Counted from the first letter of the stretch, positions 24,837-33,756 are shown. The stretch: 64,000 nt of DNA from Nitrospira japonica (GCF_900169565.1 NZ_LT828648.1:1056876-1120875); one strand, 5' to 3'. The notes: generated from the letters alone by a model not told the origin. Program-made: numbers and translations.

Positions 24837-25904
24837 ATGACCGGTAACCATCGATCCGAAGTCGTCGTCGTGACCGGCGCGTCGGCCGGCGTCGGCCGGG
24901 CGATCGCCCGCCGCTTCGGCGCTCAAGGCGCATCCGTGGTGCTGCTGGCCCGCGGCTTAGACGGTCTGGAAGGAGCCAGAGCAGACGTCGAGCAGGCCGG
25001 CGGCCGCGCCCTGGTCATCCCAACCGACGTGTCGGACGATCGCCAGGTCGAGGCGGCCGCGGAGCAAGCGGAACGGACCTTCGGCCCCATCGACGTCTGG
25101 ATCAACAATGCCATGGTCTCCGTCTTGTCGCCGGCGCTCGACATGACGTCCGGGGAATATCGGCGCGTCACCGACGTGACCTATCTCGGCTACGTCTTCG
25201 GCACGCTTGCGGCGTTACGCCGCATGGTCCCGCGGGACCGCGGAGTGGTCATCCAGATCGGCTCGGCGCTGGCGTATCGTGCCATTCCGCTGCAATCGGC
25301 CTATTGCGCGGCGAAACACGCCATACAGGGCTTTACCGAATCCCTGCGATCGGAACTCCTGCACGAAGGCAGCCGTGTGCGCCTGACTGCCGTCCAACTT
25401 CCGGCCGTCAATACGCCGCAGTTTTCCTGGATCAGGACGCGCATGCCTCGACATCCCCGCCCCGTGCCGCCGATCTATCAGCCCGAGGTCATCGCGGAGG
25501 CCATCTACTGGGTGTCCCATCATCATCGGCGGGAATTTGCGATAGGATATCCCACCGTCCAAGCGATCGTCGGTGACAAATTCATTCCAGGCCTGTTGGA
25601 TCATTACTTGGCACACGTCGGTTACGAGTCGCAGCAGACCGACGTTCCAGTCGATCCGGACCGGCGCGACAATCTTTACGAACCGCTGCCGGGCGACTAT
25701 GGTGCGAGAGGGCGATTCAGCGAGCAGGCCTGTGACTATAGCGCGCAGGTCTGGGCCAACCGTCATCGCGGTTGGCTGGCGGCTGGAGGGGTCGGCCTTC
25801 TCGCCTGGTGGTGGAGCAGACGCTATGGATCCCGTCGCCGCCAGGCGCAAGGCCGGTCGGCCGCTCGTCTTCGGCGTCCGGTCAAACCGGTTTGGGCGCT
25901 CTAG
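24837..25904 (+). CDS. Short-chain dehydrogenase/reductase with C-terminal membrane anchor
   Basis: About 355 aa. NAD(P)-binding motif TGASAGVGRA near residue 15, NNA in WINNAMVS, catalytic Ser in IGSALAYR and YCAAK (Tyr-x-x-x-Lys) in SAYCAAKHAIQGFTESL. After about residue 240 it carries an extra region and a helix (GWLAAGGVGLLAWWW) followed by an Arg-rich tail, so it may be anchored at the membrane. The substrate is unknown. ATG 24837 is preferred, GTG 24825 is possible. It is 78 bp upstream of the cydA-like gene on the same strand. Confidence 0.9.
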   Translation: MTGNHRSEVVVVTGASAGVGRAIARRFGAQGASVVLLARGLDGLEGARADVEQAGGRALVIPTDVSDDRQVEAAAEQAERTFGPIDVWINNAMVSVLSPALDMTSGEYRRVTDVTYLGYVFGTLAALRRMVPRDRGVVIQIGSALAYRAIPLQSAYCAAKHAIQGFTESLRSELLHEGSRVRLTAVQLPAVNTPQFSWIRTRMPRHPRPVPPIYQPEVIAEAIYWVSHHHRREFAIGYPTVQAIVGDKFIPGLLDHYLAHVGYESQQTDVPVDPDRRDNLYEPLPGDYGARGRFSEQACDYSAQVWANRHRGWLAAGGVGLLAWWWSRRYGSRRRQAQGRSAARLRRPVKPVWAL

Positions 25905-25982
25905 CATGGCACAGCCCGTAGCGACCCTTCGTGAGACACATCTGAACCGGGGCATCTTTTTCCGGCTGTCCGCCGAATCGCC

Positions 25983-27281
25983 ATGACCGACCTTCTTGCC
26001 GCGCGCTCCCAGATGGCGGTGTCCCTGGGTTTTCACATCATCTTTGCCGCCCTCGGCATCGCGATGCCCCTGATGATCTCGATCGCGGAATGGCGGTGGC
26101 TCCGGACCGGGGACGAAGGCTATTTGTCGCTGGCGAAGCGCTGGTCCAAAGGCACCGCGATCCTGTTTGCCGTCGGCGCCGTGTCCGGCACCGTGCTCTC
26201 CTTCGAACTGGGCCTGCTGTGGCCCGCGTTCATGAAACTGAGCGGACCCATGATCGGTCCGCTGTTCGCATTGGAAGGCTTTGCCTTCTTCACCGAGGCG
26301 ATTTTTCTCGGCATCTATCTGTACGGGTGGTCCCTCATTTCTCCCGTCAAGCATTTCATTGCCGGATTGATGGTGGCGGCCAGCGGAGCGGCCTCTGCCG
26401 TGTTCGTCATCGCGGTGAACGCCTGGATGAACGAACCGATCGGATTCACGAAATCCGGTGAGCATCTGACCGAGCTCGAACCGCTGGCCGTTCTGGCCCA
26501 GCCGCTCGCGCGGCATGAAACGATCCACATGCTGCTGGCGGCGTTCGCAGCCACCGGACTCCTCGTCGCGGGGCTTCATGCCATGTGGCTCCTGCGCGAC
26601 AACCGCAGCCTCTTCCATCGACGTGCGTTGGGCATCGCGGTGGCCATGGGCGGCGCCGCCGCCGTGTTGCAGTTGGCAAGCGGGCATCTCATCTCGCTGA
26701 CCGTGGCCGACCGCCAACCGACCAAGCTGGCCGCCATGGAGGCGCACTTCGCCACGGCCGCCGGCGCCGACTTCCTTCTCGGCGGGTTGGCGGACAATGA
26801 GACGGCCTCGGTGCGGTACGCGGTGACGATTCCCAAGGGGCTCAGCCTGCTGGTGCACGGGGATCCGTCGGCGGAAGTGACGGGCCTCGATCGAGTGCCC
26901 AAAGCCGATTGGCCTCCCGTGGCCGTCGTGCATCTCGCGTTTCAGGTGATGGTCTTGTGCGGACTGGTCATGGCCGGCTTGGCGCTGTGGAGCGCGTGGC
27001 GTTGGCGCCGATCTGGCGGCCTGGAGCGGGATACCTGGCTGCTGCGCGGGTTGTGTGTCGCCGCGCCGGCCGGCTTCATCGCCATCGAGGCGGGATGGGT
27101 GGTGACGGAGGTCGGGCGCCAGCCGTGGATCATCGATCAGGTGATGAGGACCTCAGAGGCCGTGACGCCGATGCCGGGCCTGTGGATTCCATTCGCGACG
27201 TTTTCCCTGTTGTATCTCGTGCTCGGGGCCGTGGTGGCTTGGGCGATGTGGCGCCACGTGGCGGCGACCGAGCACGTATGA
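25983..27281 (+). CDS. cydA: Cytochrome bd-type ubiquinol oxidase subunit I
   Basis: 432 aa, the short (CIO-like) form. The N-terminus has the haem-ligand His in SLGFHIIFAALG, followed by nine or so membrane helices; FFTEAIFLGIYLYGW and MNEPIGF are typical of the family, and GWVVTEVGRQPW matches the GRQPW signature. The Q-loop is short, as in cyanide-insensitive oxidases. It should oxidise quinol and reduce O2 to water with high affinity or under stress. The cydB-like gene follows after 57 bp. Confidence 0.94.
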   Translation: MTDLLAARSQMAVSLGFHIIFAALGIAMPLMISIAEWRWLRTGDEGYLSLAKRWSKGTAILFAVGAVSGTVLSFELGLLWPAFMKLSGPMIGPLFALEGFAFFTEAIFLGIYLYGWSLISPVKHFIAGLMVAASGAASAVFVIAVNAWMNEPIGFTKSGEHLTELEPLAVLAQPLARHETIHMLLAAFAATGLLVAGLHAMWLLRDNRSLFHRRALGIAVAMGGAAAVLQLASGHLISLTVADRQPTKLAAMEAHFATAAGADFLLGGLADNETASVRYAVTIPKGLSLLVHGDPSAEVTGLDRVPKADWPPVAVVHLAFQVMVLCGLVMAGLALWSAWRWRRSGGLERDTWLLRGLCVAAPAGFIAIEAGWVVTEVGRQPWIIDQVMRTSEAVTPMPGLWIPFATFSLLYLVLGAVVAWAMWRHVAATEHV

Positions 27282-27338
27282 TCCCGCGCTAGCGGACCGG
27301 TCGATCCTGCGGGATCGGCGAGCGAGTGAGGGTCGTCT

Positions 27339-28346
27339 ATGCTCGAATTATTGCTTGGCGCGGCATTGGTCGGCTCGCTGACCTTCTATCTGCTGCTTGG
27401 CGGAGCCGATTTCGGGGCCGGGATCTGGAGCTTGTTCACCTTCCACCACCGCGGGAAGGCACAGCGGGCGCTCATCGATCAGGCGATCGGTCCCATCTGG
27501 GAAGCAAACCACGTCTGGTTGATCGTGGCGGTGACGATTCTCTTCACCGCATTCCCCGAGGCCTATACCGTGATTGTGGTCGGCCTGCATATTCCGCTCT
27601 CGCTCATGCTCGTCGGCATCGTGCTGCGGGGAACGACGTTCGCGCTGCGTACGCACGATGTCGCTTCCAGGCAGAGTGGCAGCGGTCCGTCTGAGCTCTG
27701 GTGGTATCTCTTCGCCGGTTCAAGCCTCCTGACTCCGGTGCTGCTCGGCATGAGTTTGGGGGCGATCGCGTCCGGACGCTTGCGGGACCGGACGGGCGAA
27801 TCATTCTATGAGACCTTCGTCGCTCCGTGGCTCTCGAGTTTTCCATTCAGCGTCGGCCTCTTGACGGCCTTGTTGGTGGCGTATCTTGCGGCGACCTATT
27901 TGATAGTCGAAAGTCGGGAGGCGGGCCTCAAACATCTGTTTCGCCGCCGTGCCGTCGCGGCCTGGGCGGTGGTCGGTGTGGCTGCGCTCGTGGCGCTCTA
28001 CCTGTCCCGGACCGGCGCTCCGGAAATCTATCGAGGGTTGACGGGTACGGGGATGGGACTCGCGACGCTTGCATTGACGGCGACGGGACAGGCGGTCGCC
28101 CTGCTCTCTCTTCTACGAGGACGCGATCGGATGGCCCGGCTGGGTGCAGCCGCGGTGAGCGTGCTGATGCTGTGGGGATGGGCGCTCTCCCAATTTCCCT
28201 TTCTGGTCGAACCGGATGTGACGATCTACCAGTCGGCCGAACCGGCGACCCTGCGTATCTTGCTCGTCAGCCTTGCGGCCGGCTCGGTCTTGCTGATCCC
28301 TCTCCTTCGTTATCTCTATATGATCTTCAAGAGCAGGGTTCTCTAG
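27339..28346 (+). CDS. cydB: Cytochrome bd-type ubiquinol oxidase subunit II
   Basis: 335 aa with eight or nine membrane helices. The N-terminal GGADFGAGIW and IWEANHVWLIVAVTILFTAFPEAY segments are characteristic of CydB, which pairs with CydA and stabilises the haems. No small cydX-like gene was seen directly after it. ATG 27339 is used; the upstream spacer contains a short GATCC/GGATC repeat. Confidence 0.94.
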   Translation: MLELLLGAALVGSLTFYLLLGGADFGAGIWSLFTFHHRGKAQRALIDQAIGPIWEANHVWLIVAVTILFTAFPEAYTVIVVGLHIPLSLMLVGIVLRGTTFALRTHDVASRQSGSGPSELWWYLFAGSSLLTPVLLGMSLGAIASGRLRDRTGESFYETFVAPWLSSFPFSVGLLTALLVAYLAATYLIVESREAGLKHLFRRRAVAAWAVVGVAALVALYLSRTGAPEIYRGLTGTGMGLATLALTATGQAVALLSLLRGRDRMARLGAAAVSVLMLWGWALSQFPFLVEPDVTIYQSAEPATLRILLVSLAAGSVLLIPLLRYLYMIFKSRVL

Positions 28347-28372
28347 GCAGCCGTTTCGCCCTCCATCTTCGA

Positions 28373-28402
28373 GACAGACTGTCGAAGGAAGGACAGGCTG
28401 TC
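28373..28402. promoter_or_regulatory. Paired GACA-N3-TGTC activator sites
   Basis: GACAGACTGTC (28373-28383) and GACAGGCTGTC (28392-28402), two perfect dyads centred 19 bp apart, lie in the 336-bp gap after the cydB-like gene. A further GACAG half-site follows at about 28404. Confidence 0.68.
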
Positions 28403-28489
28403 GGACAGAATCGCCATCCGGAGCCCACTTGCCGGCGTAAAAGGCCCCTCCATTCCTCATATAAATCGCACTTCTCGCACCGGGCCGGC

Positions 28490-28505
28490 AGGTCTGTTCT
28501 TTGCA
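28490..28505 (+). promoter_or_regulatory. Sigma-54-like promoter for the HAD-like gene
   Basis: AGGTCTGTTCTTTGCA has correct GG-N10-GC spacing and TTTGCA at -12. It is 178 bp upstream of the gene start and 94 bp downstream of the nearest activator site. Confidence 0.62.
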
Positions 28506-28682
28506 AATTACGAGAAACGTCAAAGGTCGGCTCTCACCTGTCGGAGTGTCATGGCTATGACGCCTGGGTCGGAGCGGCGAGTGAAGGCGATGAAATGGCA
28601 TGGCGGTGCTGTGGCGGGTTCCCGGTCATGCCGCGATTCACCAACTGTTCACAATATCCATTCGCAGGAGGAGTTACACGTC

Positions 28683-29285
28683 ATGATTCGTGCCGTATTT
28701 CTGGACCAGGGCGGGGCGCTCGAAAGTCCATGCTATGGCACAGAGCCCTCCCGTCTGATGTCCGATACATTCGAAGGACTGCGGTTGTTGCAGCGCGCCG
28801 GATACGCGGTCGTCGTCGTGACGCATCAAGGCGGCGTGGCAAAAGGATTTCTGGGCGAACCGGACGTACATCGAATGAAGGCATATCTCGAAGCCCGCCT
28901 GATCGAAGAAGATATTCCATTGGGAGGGTTCTATTATTGCCCTCACCACCCCGACGGCAAGGTCCGGAGATATGCGGTTCATTGTTTGTGTCGCAAGCCC
29001 CAACCGGGGCTTCTGATTCGTGCCGCATCCGAATTGAGGGTCGACATGGGTCAATCGTGGATGGTCGGAGCGACTCTCGATGACATCGAGACGGGCCGCT
29101 GGGCCGGTTGCCGCACGGTGTTGCTGACGAACGGCCATGAAACCGAGTGGAATCTAACCGAGCCGCGCTGGCCTGACTATATTGCGGGGACTCTGCTGGA
29201 AGCCTCGCAATTGATCGCACTCTCAAGCCCGCGCGGAGTGACCCAGGTTCCGTTGGATCGATTGAGCCGTCCGCCTCTTCTCTAG
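28683..29285 (+). CDS. GmhB-like HAD protein with altered catalytic motifs
   Basis: 200 aa resembling D,D-heptose 1,7-bisphosphate phosphatases: VVVTHQGGVAKGFLGE, a Cys/His zinc site (CPHHPDGK and CLCRKPQPG) and the MVG-DDIETG region. Motif I, normally D-x-D-G-T, reads FLDQGGAL: D8 is kept but the second Asp is Gly10. In motif IV the Asp of VGD is Ala (VGATLDDI). Catalysis is therefore doubtful although the fold and zinc site look intact. ATG 28683 follows GCAGGAGGAGTTACACGTC. It starts a likely sigma-54-driven operon with the copper protein. Confidence 0.85.
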   Translation: MIRAVFLDQGGALESPCYGTEPSRLMSDTFEGLRLLQRAGYAVVVVTHQGGVAKGFLGEPDVHRMKAYLEARLIEEDIPLGGFYYCPHHPDGKVRRYAVHCLCRKPQPGLLIRAASELRVDMGQSWMVGATLDDIETGRWAGCRTVLLTNGHETEWNLTEPRWPDYIAGTLLEASQLIALSSPRGVTQVPLDRLSRPPLL

Positions 29286-29333
29286 TAGCCGTGAGGACCG
29301 GATCGACCGGCCTCGACGGCGGAAAGGAGTTCC

Positions 29334-29711
29334 ATGCATCAGGACGATAGAATGACTACCGAATCCATGCAGCAGTGCATCGATGCCTGCGTGGCGTGCG
29401 CCCAGATCTGCGACCGCTGTGCGGACGACATGATTGGGATGGCCGGAGGGGGTAAGCATGATCAGCACCTGCAGCAGCTGTGTATCAGGCTATGCCAGGA
29501 TTGCGCTGATATTTGCGCACTCTCGACGCGGTGGATGAGCCGGTTCTCGCCGTCCGCCGAATCATTGTGCCGAGCCTGCTCGGACATCTGCGATCGTTGC
29601 GCCGAAGTCTGCGAACGGCATGCTTCCCATCACCCGTTGTGCCGGACTTGCGCCGAGGAATGTCGTCGCTGTGCGGGAATCTGTCGCGAGATGGCCTCCG
29701 CAGCGGCCTGA
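29334..29711 (+). CDS. Csp-like four-helix copper-storage protein (DUF326)
   Basis: 125 aa with about 17 Cys spaced along helices: CIDACVACAQICDRCADD, CIRLCQDCADICALS, CRACSDICDRCAEVCERH, CRTCAEECRRCAGICREM. This is the Csp3/DUF326 pattern, in which the core of a four-helix bundle binds many Cu(I) ions. No signal peptide is visible, so a cytosolic Csp3-type role in copper storage is inferred. ATG 29334 follows GGAAAGGAGTTCC, 48 bp after the HAD-like gene. Confidence 0.92.
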   Translation: MHQDDRMTTESMQQCIDACVACAQICDRCADDMIGMAGGGKHDQHLQQLCIRLCQDCADICALSTRWMSRFSPSAESLCRACSDICDRCAEVCERHASHHPLCRTCAEECRRCAGICREMASAAA

Positions 29712-29725
29712 AATCCGGGGTCGCC

Positions 29726-29741
29726 GTAGGGGTTTTCCTAG
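29726..29741. promoter_or_regulatory. CTAGGG-N4-TCCCAG box
   Basis: GTAGGGGTTTTCCTAG matches the recurrent box with one change in each arm. It is the likely control element of the proline-rich secreted protein that starts about 77 bases downstream. Confidence 0.5.
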
Positions 29742-29817
29742 TCGTCGTATGAAGCCGCCGTGTCATCATAGGAACAGTGAGTATCGGGAGAGAACGGATT
29801 TGGTTGCAAGAGGCGAT

Positions 29818-30087
29818 ATGATGCGCAGACGAACGGCGGAAGGGGCGGGAATGACGTTGGCGATTTTGTATTGGCTGCTTACCGGGGAATCGGTGGCCGC
29901 GGCATCCTCGGATCCCCAACTTGACCCGAAAGCAGGAGAAACCATGGCGGACCCCCGTCCGGCGCCTGGCACCGGTCCCACGTTTCCGAATCCTCCTGCA
30001 CCGGAACCGCCGACTCCCGTGCCTCCGGCGCCCCCTCCGCCATCGCCACAGCCCAATCCTCCTCCCCAGCCGCGTCCGCAGCCGTAA
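29818..30087 (+). CDS. Secreted proline-rich protein
   Basis: 89 aa: a hydrophobic signal-like segment (MTLAILYWLLTGESVAAA) and a mature part that becomes almost entirely Pro, with repeated PxP units to the C-terminus. No fold is predicted. ATG 29818 follows AGAGGCGAT; ATG 29851 is an alternative. It lies upstream of a secreted small beta-domain protein whose relative at 13977 carries its own proline tail, so the two may belong together at the envelope. Confidence 0.55.
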   Translation: MMRRRTAEGAGMTLAILYWLLTGESVAAASSDPQLDPKAGETMADPRPAPGTGPTFPNPPAPEPPTPVPPAPPPPSPQPNPPPQPRPQP

Positions 30088-30163
30088 CACCGTTCGGAAT
30101 CGATGGGAGAGGCCGGGTTGCCGACTCCTCCGAAATTTCAGAGATTGGGGAAGGAGGTTCCAT

Positions 30164-30559
30164 ATGGTTCGCGCCATGTCCATGTGGGTCGCCGTGACAC
30201 TTGTCGTGGGCGGTTCATTTCTGTCGCTGGAGCCTGTCGGCCAAGCAGAGCCTGCCGACGCGGGACTGCACTTAGTTGCGGGAACCTTGTCGAAGCTGGA
30301 TCTCCCAAACGGCCGGGGGGTTCTGACGACGGATCTGGGGCGTCCGATTTATTTCGACGTGCCGAATGCGTATCTGTTTGAGAACGTCACGGTGGGAGCG
30401 AGAATCGCCATACGTCTGGACCGATACGCCCATGCGATTCGAGTCATGGATACGTCCGTGGCGGATGTCGTCCCGCCGGAGGGCTCCACCCCGGAACAGT
30501 CGTCTGCGGACACCTTCTCATCCGATTCGACCGACACTGGAGGAACGAACCCTCCATGA
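30164..30559 (+). CDS. Secreted small beta-domain protein
   Basis: 131 aa. Signal peptide (AMSMWVAVTLVVGGSFLSL), a domain starting AGTLSKLDLPNGRGVLTTDL with FDVPNAYLFENVTVGARIAIRL, and a disordered Ser/Thr/Asp-rich tail. The core is clearly paralogous to the protein at 13977-14414 (same GTLS-LD-G-LTTDL pattern and length). ATG 30164 follows GGAAGGAGGTTCCAT. Function unknown; envelope location inferred. Confidence 0.75.
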   Translation: MVRAMSMWVAVTLVVGGSFLSLEPVGQAEPADAGLHLVAGTLSKLDLPNGRGVLTTDLGRPIYFDVPNAYLFENVTVGARIAIRLDRYAHAIRVMDTSVADVVPPEGSTPEQSSADTFSSDSTDTGGTNPP

Positions 30560-30564
30560 CGGTC

Positions 30565-31305
30565 TCATTGTTCGGAGGCCGGCGCATGAGTCGAACGCTG
30601 CTCCTCAGGCACCGGTTCGGTTTCCCGGAGGGGCCATTCCACGACGGCCTTGAGAGGCAGATGATCGGACGCGATCGCCGATAAGCGCGTCCGATGAACT
30701 CCCAGCGAAACAAAAGAGGCCGGCGGCTTGATCCAGATTCGGTCCAACGCGAAGACCGGTCTGGCTGAAGGAAACGTCGGCAGCGCGGGCGAACTGGCGA
30801 AGGCCGCCTTGATCCGTCGCAGCGGGAATCCCCACAGCCACCATTCATTGAAATCCCCCATCAGGACGCAGTTCTGTCCGACCCGTTCAAGCAACCATTG
30901 GACTTGAACCCGGCGTTCCTTTGTCTGGAGGCCGAGATGGGTCGCGATCACCTGTATCGTCGCTCCGCTGCACCGTAAGTCCAAATCGATCGCGCCTCGC
31001 GGTTCGCGATGCGGGCGGCTCAGGTCCACCAGACGGATGTCGTCATACTGGCAGCGGGTCAGCACGGCGTTGCCATGGTGGCCCTTGCGCTCGAGCAGCG
31101 TCGGTCCGGCGATGACACGCAGCTTCGATTCCTTTCCCAGCCAGTAGGCCAGTTCGAGCCCGTGTCGCTCGGGCGCGTCGATCTCTTGGATTGCGACGAC
31201 GTCGGCGTCGAGTTCGAGGATGACGTCCCGAATGCGTTCCGGCGCATAGCGCCCGTCTCGCCCGATGCACCCGTGGATGTTATAGGTGGCCAGCGTGAGA
31301 CGCAT
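30565..31305 (-). CDS. Endonuclease/exonuclease/phosphatase (EEP) family protein
   Basis: 246 aa. EEP signatures in order: LATYNIHGCIG at the N-terminus, VAIQEIDAPE (metal-binding Glu), GNAVLTRC, ATHLGLQTKERR, LMGDFNEWW (Asp and Asn) and SDHLPLKAVV (terminal Asp-His). The substrate could be nucleic acid or a phospholipid head group. It directly follows the PLD-DedA gene (7 bp gap), a frequent pairing in bacteria, so a joint membrane-lipid role is plausible. ATG 31305 begins the domain; ATG 31332 is in frame. Confidence 0.9.
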   Translation of the reverse strand: MRLTLATYNIHGCIGRDGRYAPERIRDVILELDADVVAIQEIDAPERHGLELAYWLGKESKLRVIAGPTLLERKGHHGNAVLTRCQYDDIRLVDLSRPHREPRGAIDLDLRCSGATIQVIATHLGLQTKERRVQVQWLLERVGQNCVLMGDFNEWWLWGFPLRRIKAAFASSPALPTFPSARPVFALDRIWIKPPASFVSLGVHRTRLSAIASDHLPLKAVVEWPLRETEPVPEEQRSTHAPASEQ

Positions 31306-31312
31306 GCGCCGG

Positions 31313-33487
31313 TTAGGGCTCCCTGTATCCATGCGTCTGCGCCGACACCCATCTGCTGATGCCCGTGAGAGCCAGGATGAGGAGACCTGCAATGGCGGCA
31401 AGCATACCGAGACTGCCGAGGCCCGGATGGCGGATGGTGTCGAGGACCTGTTCGACGAACAATGCCAGACTCACCAGGCCGGGCAATTCCCCGATCAACG
31501 TGCCGAAAAAGAAATCTCTGAAACGGATGTGCGACGCGCCGGCGACCGCGTTCACGATGGAAAACGGCGCCACCGGAAGGAGCCTGAGGACCACGACGGC
31601 CAGCACGCCTTTGGCGGCGAGTGCCCGGCTCACTTGATAGAGCTTGGATCCGGACAAGTGGTCCATCAGCGTGCGCCCCAGCAAGCGCCCGATGCCGAAC
31701 GTGACGACGGCGCTGAGCGTCATGCCGATCAGCGCGTAGATGAATCCCCACCACGGCCCGAATGTGAGGACGGAGACGGCGATGAGCAGGACCACCGGTA
31801 CGACGAGCAGGCCGCCCGCGACGAATCCCGCGACGGCGGCGACCGGCGCGGCGGGCCCGGCGGCGAGCTCGTTCAGATAGGCGGCTGCGTACCGAACGTC
31901 CAGCCATTCCCGGACCGGCGCCCATTGCCACAGGGCGGCCAGCAGTACCATGACCAACAGGCCGATCACCGCCTTGACGACATGCCGCAGGGCGGGCTTG
32001 CGCCGTTCCATCGGAAAGAGCCGCGCTTCGTACGGAAGCCTGGGATCGACGAATTCGGCGTCTGGCACGATGTCGGCGATATCGTCAGCCCCTGTATCGT
32101 CGAAGCTGTCTAGTGACCGTCCGGCACTGCGAAGCCGCTCCACTGTTCCGATGAGCGAGCCGTCCCGCTGGAACTCCTGCCGCACCGCCTCACGCGTGAC
32201 CCCCAGATGTTCGCCCAGCAGGGCCTCGCGAAATCCGGCGATGCCTCGACGAATCGCCGCCCGTCCTTCGGCTTCGATCGCCAGGTCGCATTCCGTGTCG
32301 ACTCCCATCGAGCGGTTGCTCAGATTTGCGGATCCCACACGGACCAGTTCGTCGTCGATGACGCACACCTTGCTGTGCACATTGATGCCTTCGTGCAAGC
32401 CCGGGATTTTCGGATAGTACAGGCCGAGCCGGTGGAACCGATCGGAAGAGCGCAGACGCTTCACGATCCGGCTGCGGAGGACGTCCATCGTATGTTGCTC
32501 GAGCCAGCCGTCGCTGTTCGGATGGAGGATCATGACGACTTCGGGGCCCATGGGATTTCGCAACAGCTCCATTAGACAATTCGCGATGGTGCGGGACGTC
32601 AGATACTGGGTCTCGATATAGATGTGGCGACGGGCGGCGCGCAGGCTGTCGACGAACAGCGCTTCCACTTCCGTGACGGGCCTCCGGCGGCCGAATTTCG
32701 GATCGGTGCGCGCGATGGCGACGCGGACGTCGGTCAAATCTGGCCGTACTCCTGGCGGCCAGGCCTCGCCCGATCCCGGCGGAGGGAATGGAATCGAGGT
32801 GCCCGATGCCGTCCGCCATCGATCGCGGGCCAGTTCCCCCAGCGCGGCAGCTGCGGATCCGTCCACCATCATTTGCACGTCATGAAACGGTCGGCAGGGC
32901 GGATCCCCGTCCGACGGCCGGCGCGCCGGATGGCCCGGTTCGTGTCCGGCCGTGTCCCAACGGCACGCGGCGAAGTCCATTCCACCGACGAACGCGACCG
33001 TATCATCGACGACGACGATCTTTTGGTGGTGTGAAGCCCCGACCGGATGCGCGCCGTCTCGAAGAAAATGAAGCCGACGGTGTGCCGACAACTTGGAGGG
33101 CAGCCACCACTCCCGTTCGCGCCAATAGATCATATGGAAGTCCCAGGTCAGCACATATACATGCAGTTGTTTTCGCCGAGCCAGGAGATGGTGAAGAAAC
33201 TCACCCAAGCGATCCGGAAACTCGTGGGTCCGGCCGTCGGGAAGCGTGCGGATTCGACTGTCAAAATCCCATCCGAGGATCAGGATGCCATGGCGGGCAC
33301 GAATCGCAGCCTCGCGGAAGGCGGAAAAATACGCGGCGCCATCGACAAGGAAGGATACCCGGTCGGCCCGTTCGACTTTCCAGCAGTTGCGGCCGACATC
33401 GAATTGCGAGTCGGACCACGGGGAATGAGGCACAGTCGGGAAGCGACGGGTCGAACTGTGAGGATCGTCGGCCTGAGAGAGAGTCAT
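31313..33487 (-). CDS. Phospholipase D-like protein fused to a DedA/VTT membrane domain
   Basis: 724 aa. Two PLD HKD motifs (HHQKIVVVDDTVAFVGGMD and HSKVCVIDDELVRVGSANLSNRS) form one active site, as in cardiolipin synthase-like enzymes. The C-terminal 220 residues hold about six helices of a VTT/DedA domain (GGLLVVPVVLLIAVSVLTFG, GFIYALIGMTLSAVVTFGIGRLLG). The protein is probably an inner-membrane phospholipid-modifying enzyme. ATG 33487 is taken, but the sigma-54-like promoter ends only about 15 bases upstream, so translation may be nearly leaderless or begin further in. Confidence 0.93.
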   Translation of the reverse strand: MTLSQADDPHSSTRRFPTVPHSPWSDSQFDVGRNCWKVERADRVSFLVDGAAYFSAFREAAIRARHGILILGWDFDSRIRTLPDGRTHEFPDRLGEFLHHLLARRKQLHVYVLTWDFHMIYWREREWWLPSKLSAHRRLHFLRDGAHPVGASHHQKIVVVDDTVAFVGGMDFAACRWDTAGHEPGHPARRPSDGDPPCRPFHDVQMMVDGSAAAALGELARDRWRTASGTSIPFPPPGSGEAWPPGVRPDLTDVRVAIARTDPKFGRRRPVTEVEALFVDSLRAARRHIYIETQYLTSRTIANCLMELLRNPMGPEVVMILHPNSDGWLEQHTMDVLRSRIVKRLRSSDRFHRLGLYYPKIPGLHEGINVHSKVCVIDDELVRVGSANLSNRSMGVDTECDLAIEAEGRAAIRRGIAGFREALLGEHLGVTREAVRQEFQRDGSLIGTVERLRSAGRSLDSFDDTGADDIADIVPDAEFVDPRLPYEARLFPMERRKPALRHVVKAVIGLLVMVLLAALWQWAPVREWLDVRYAAAYLNELAAGPAAPVAAVAGFVAGGLLVVPVVLLIAVSVLTFGPWWGFIYALIGMTLSAVVTFGIGRLLGRTLMDHLSGSKLYQVSRALAAKGVLAVVVLRLLPVAPFSIVNAVAGASHIRFRDFFFGTLIGELPGLVSLALFVEQVLDTIRHPGLGSLGMLAAIAGLLILALTGISRWVSAQTHGYREP

Positions 33488-33501
33488 GGCGGCGCTGATG
33501 G

Positions 33502-33517
33502 TGCAAAGCGAATGCCC
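33502..33517 (-). promoter_or_regulatory. Sigma-54-like promoter for the PLD-DedA gene
   Basis: The minus strand reads GGGCATTCGCTTTGCA, close to consensus, with GG and GC 10 bases apart and TTTGCA at -12. The predicted transcript start is near 33491, only a few bases before the ATG at 33487. Confidence 0.62.
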
Positions 33518-33569
33518 CGGGCCACAGGCGCCAAGGAAACGGGATGGATCATGCACCCGTGATAAGACA

Positions 33570-33625
33570 GACAGTCTGTCCTTTCGGACCGGCGAACCAG
33601 CCTGTCCCGCGCAGAACATTTTGTC
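33570..33625. promoter_or_regulatory. GACA-N3-TGTC sites between divergent sigma-54-like promoters
   Basis: A perfect dyad GACAGTCTGTC (33570-33580, extended on the left by GACA) and two imperfect copies, ACCAGCCTGTC (33596-33606) and AACATTTTGTC (33615-33625), the last two centred 19 bp apart. They lie between the PLD-DedA promoter (53 bp from the first) and the SDR promoter (132 bp from the last). Confidence 0.55.
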
Positions 33626-33756
33626 CGGCCGGGATTGCGGCGGAGCTGCGAGTTGTCGCTTCAGCGCGAGGCGGCCTGTCGCCGAAGAGGAGGTGGCTGA
33701 AGGCAGTATTGATGGAGAGAGCAGAACGTTCGTCGGCAGCGGACAAGGGTGTGAGC

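Noticed and set aside
27827-29083. Plus-strand open frame covering cydB and the HAD-like gene
   Set aside because: Out of frame with both recognised genes and without a family.
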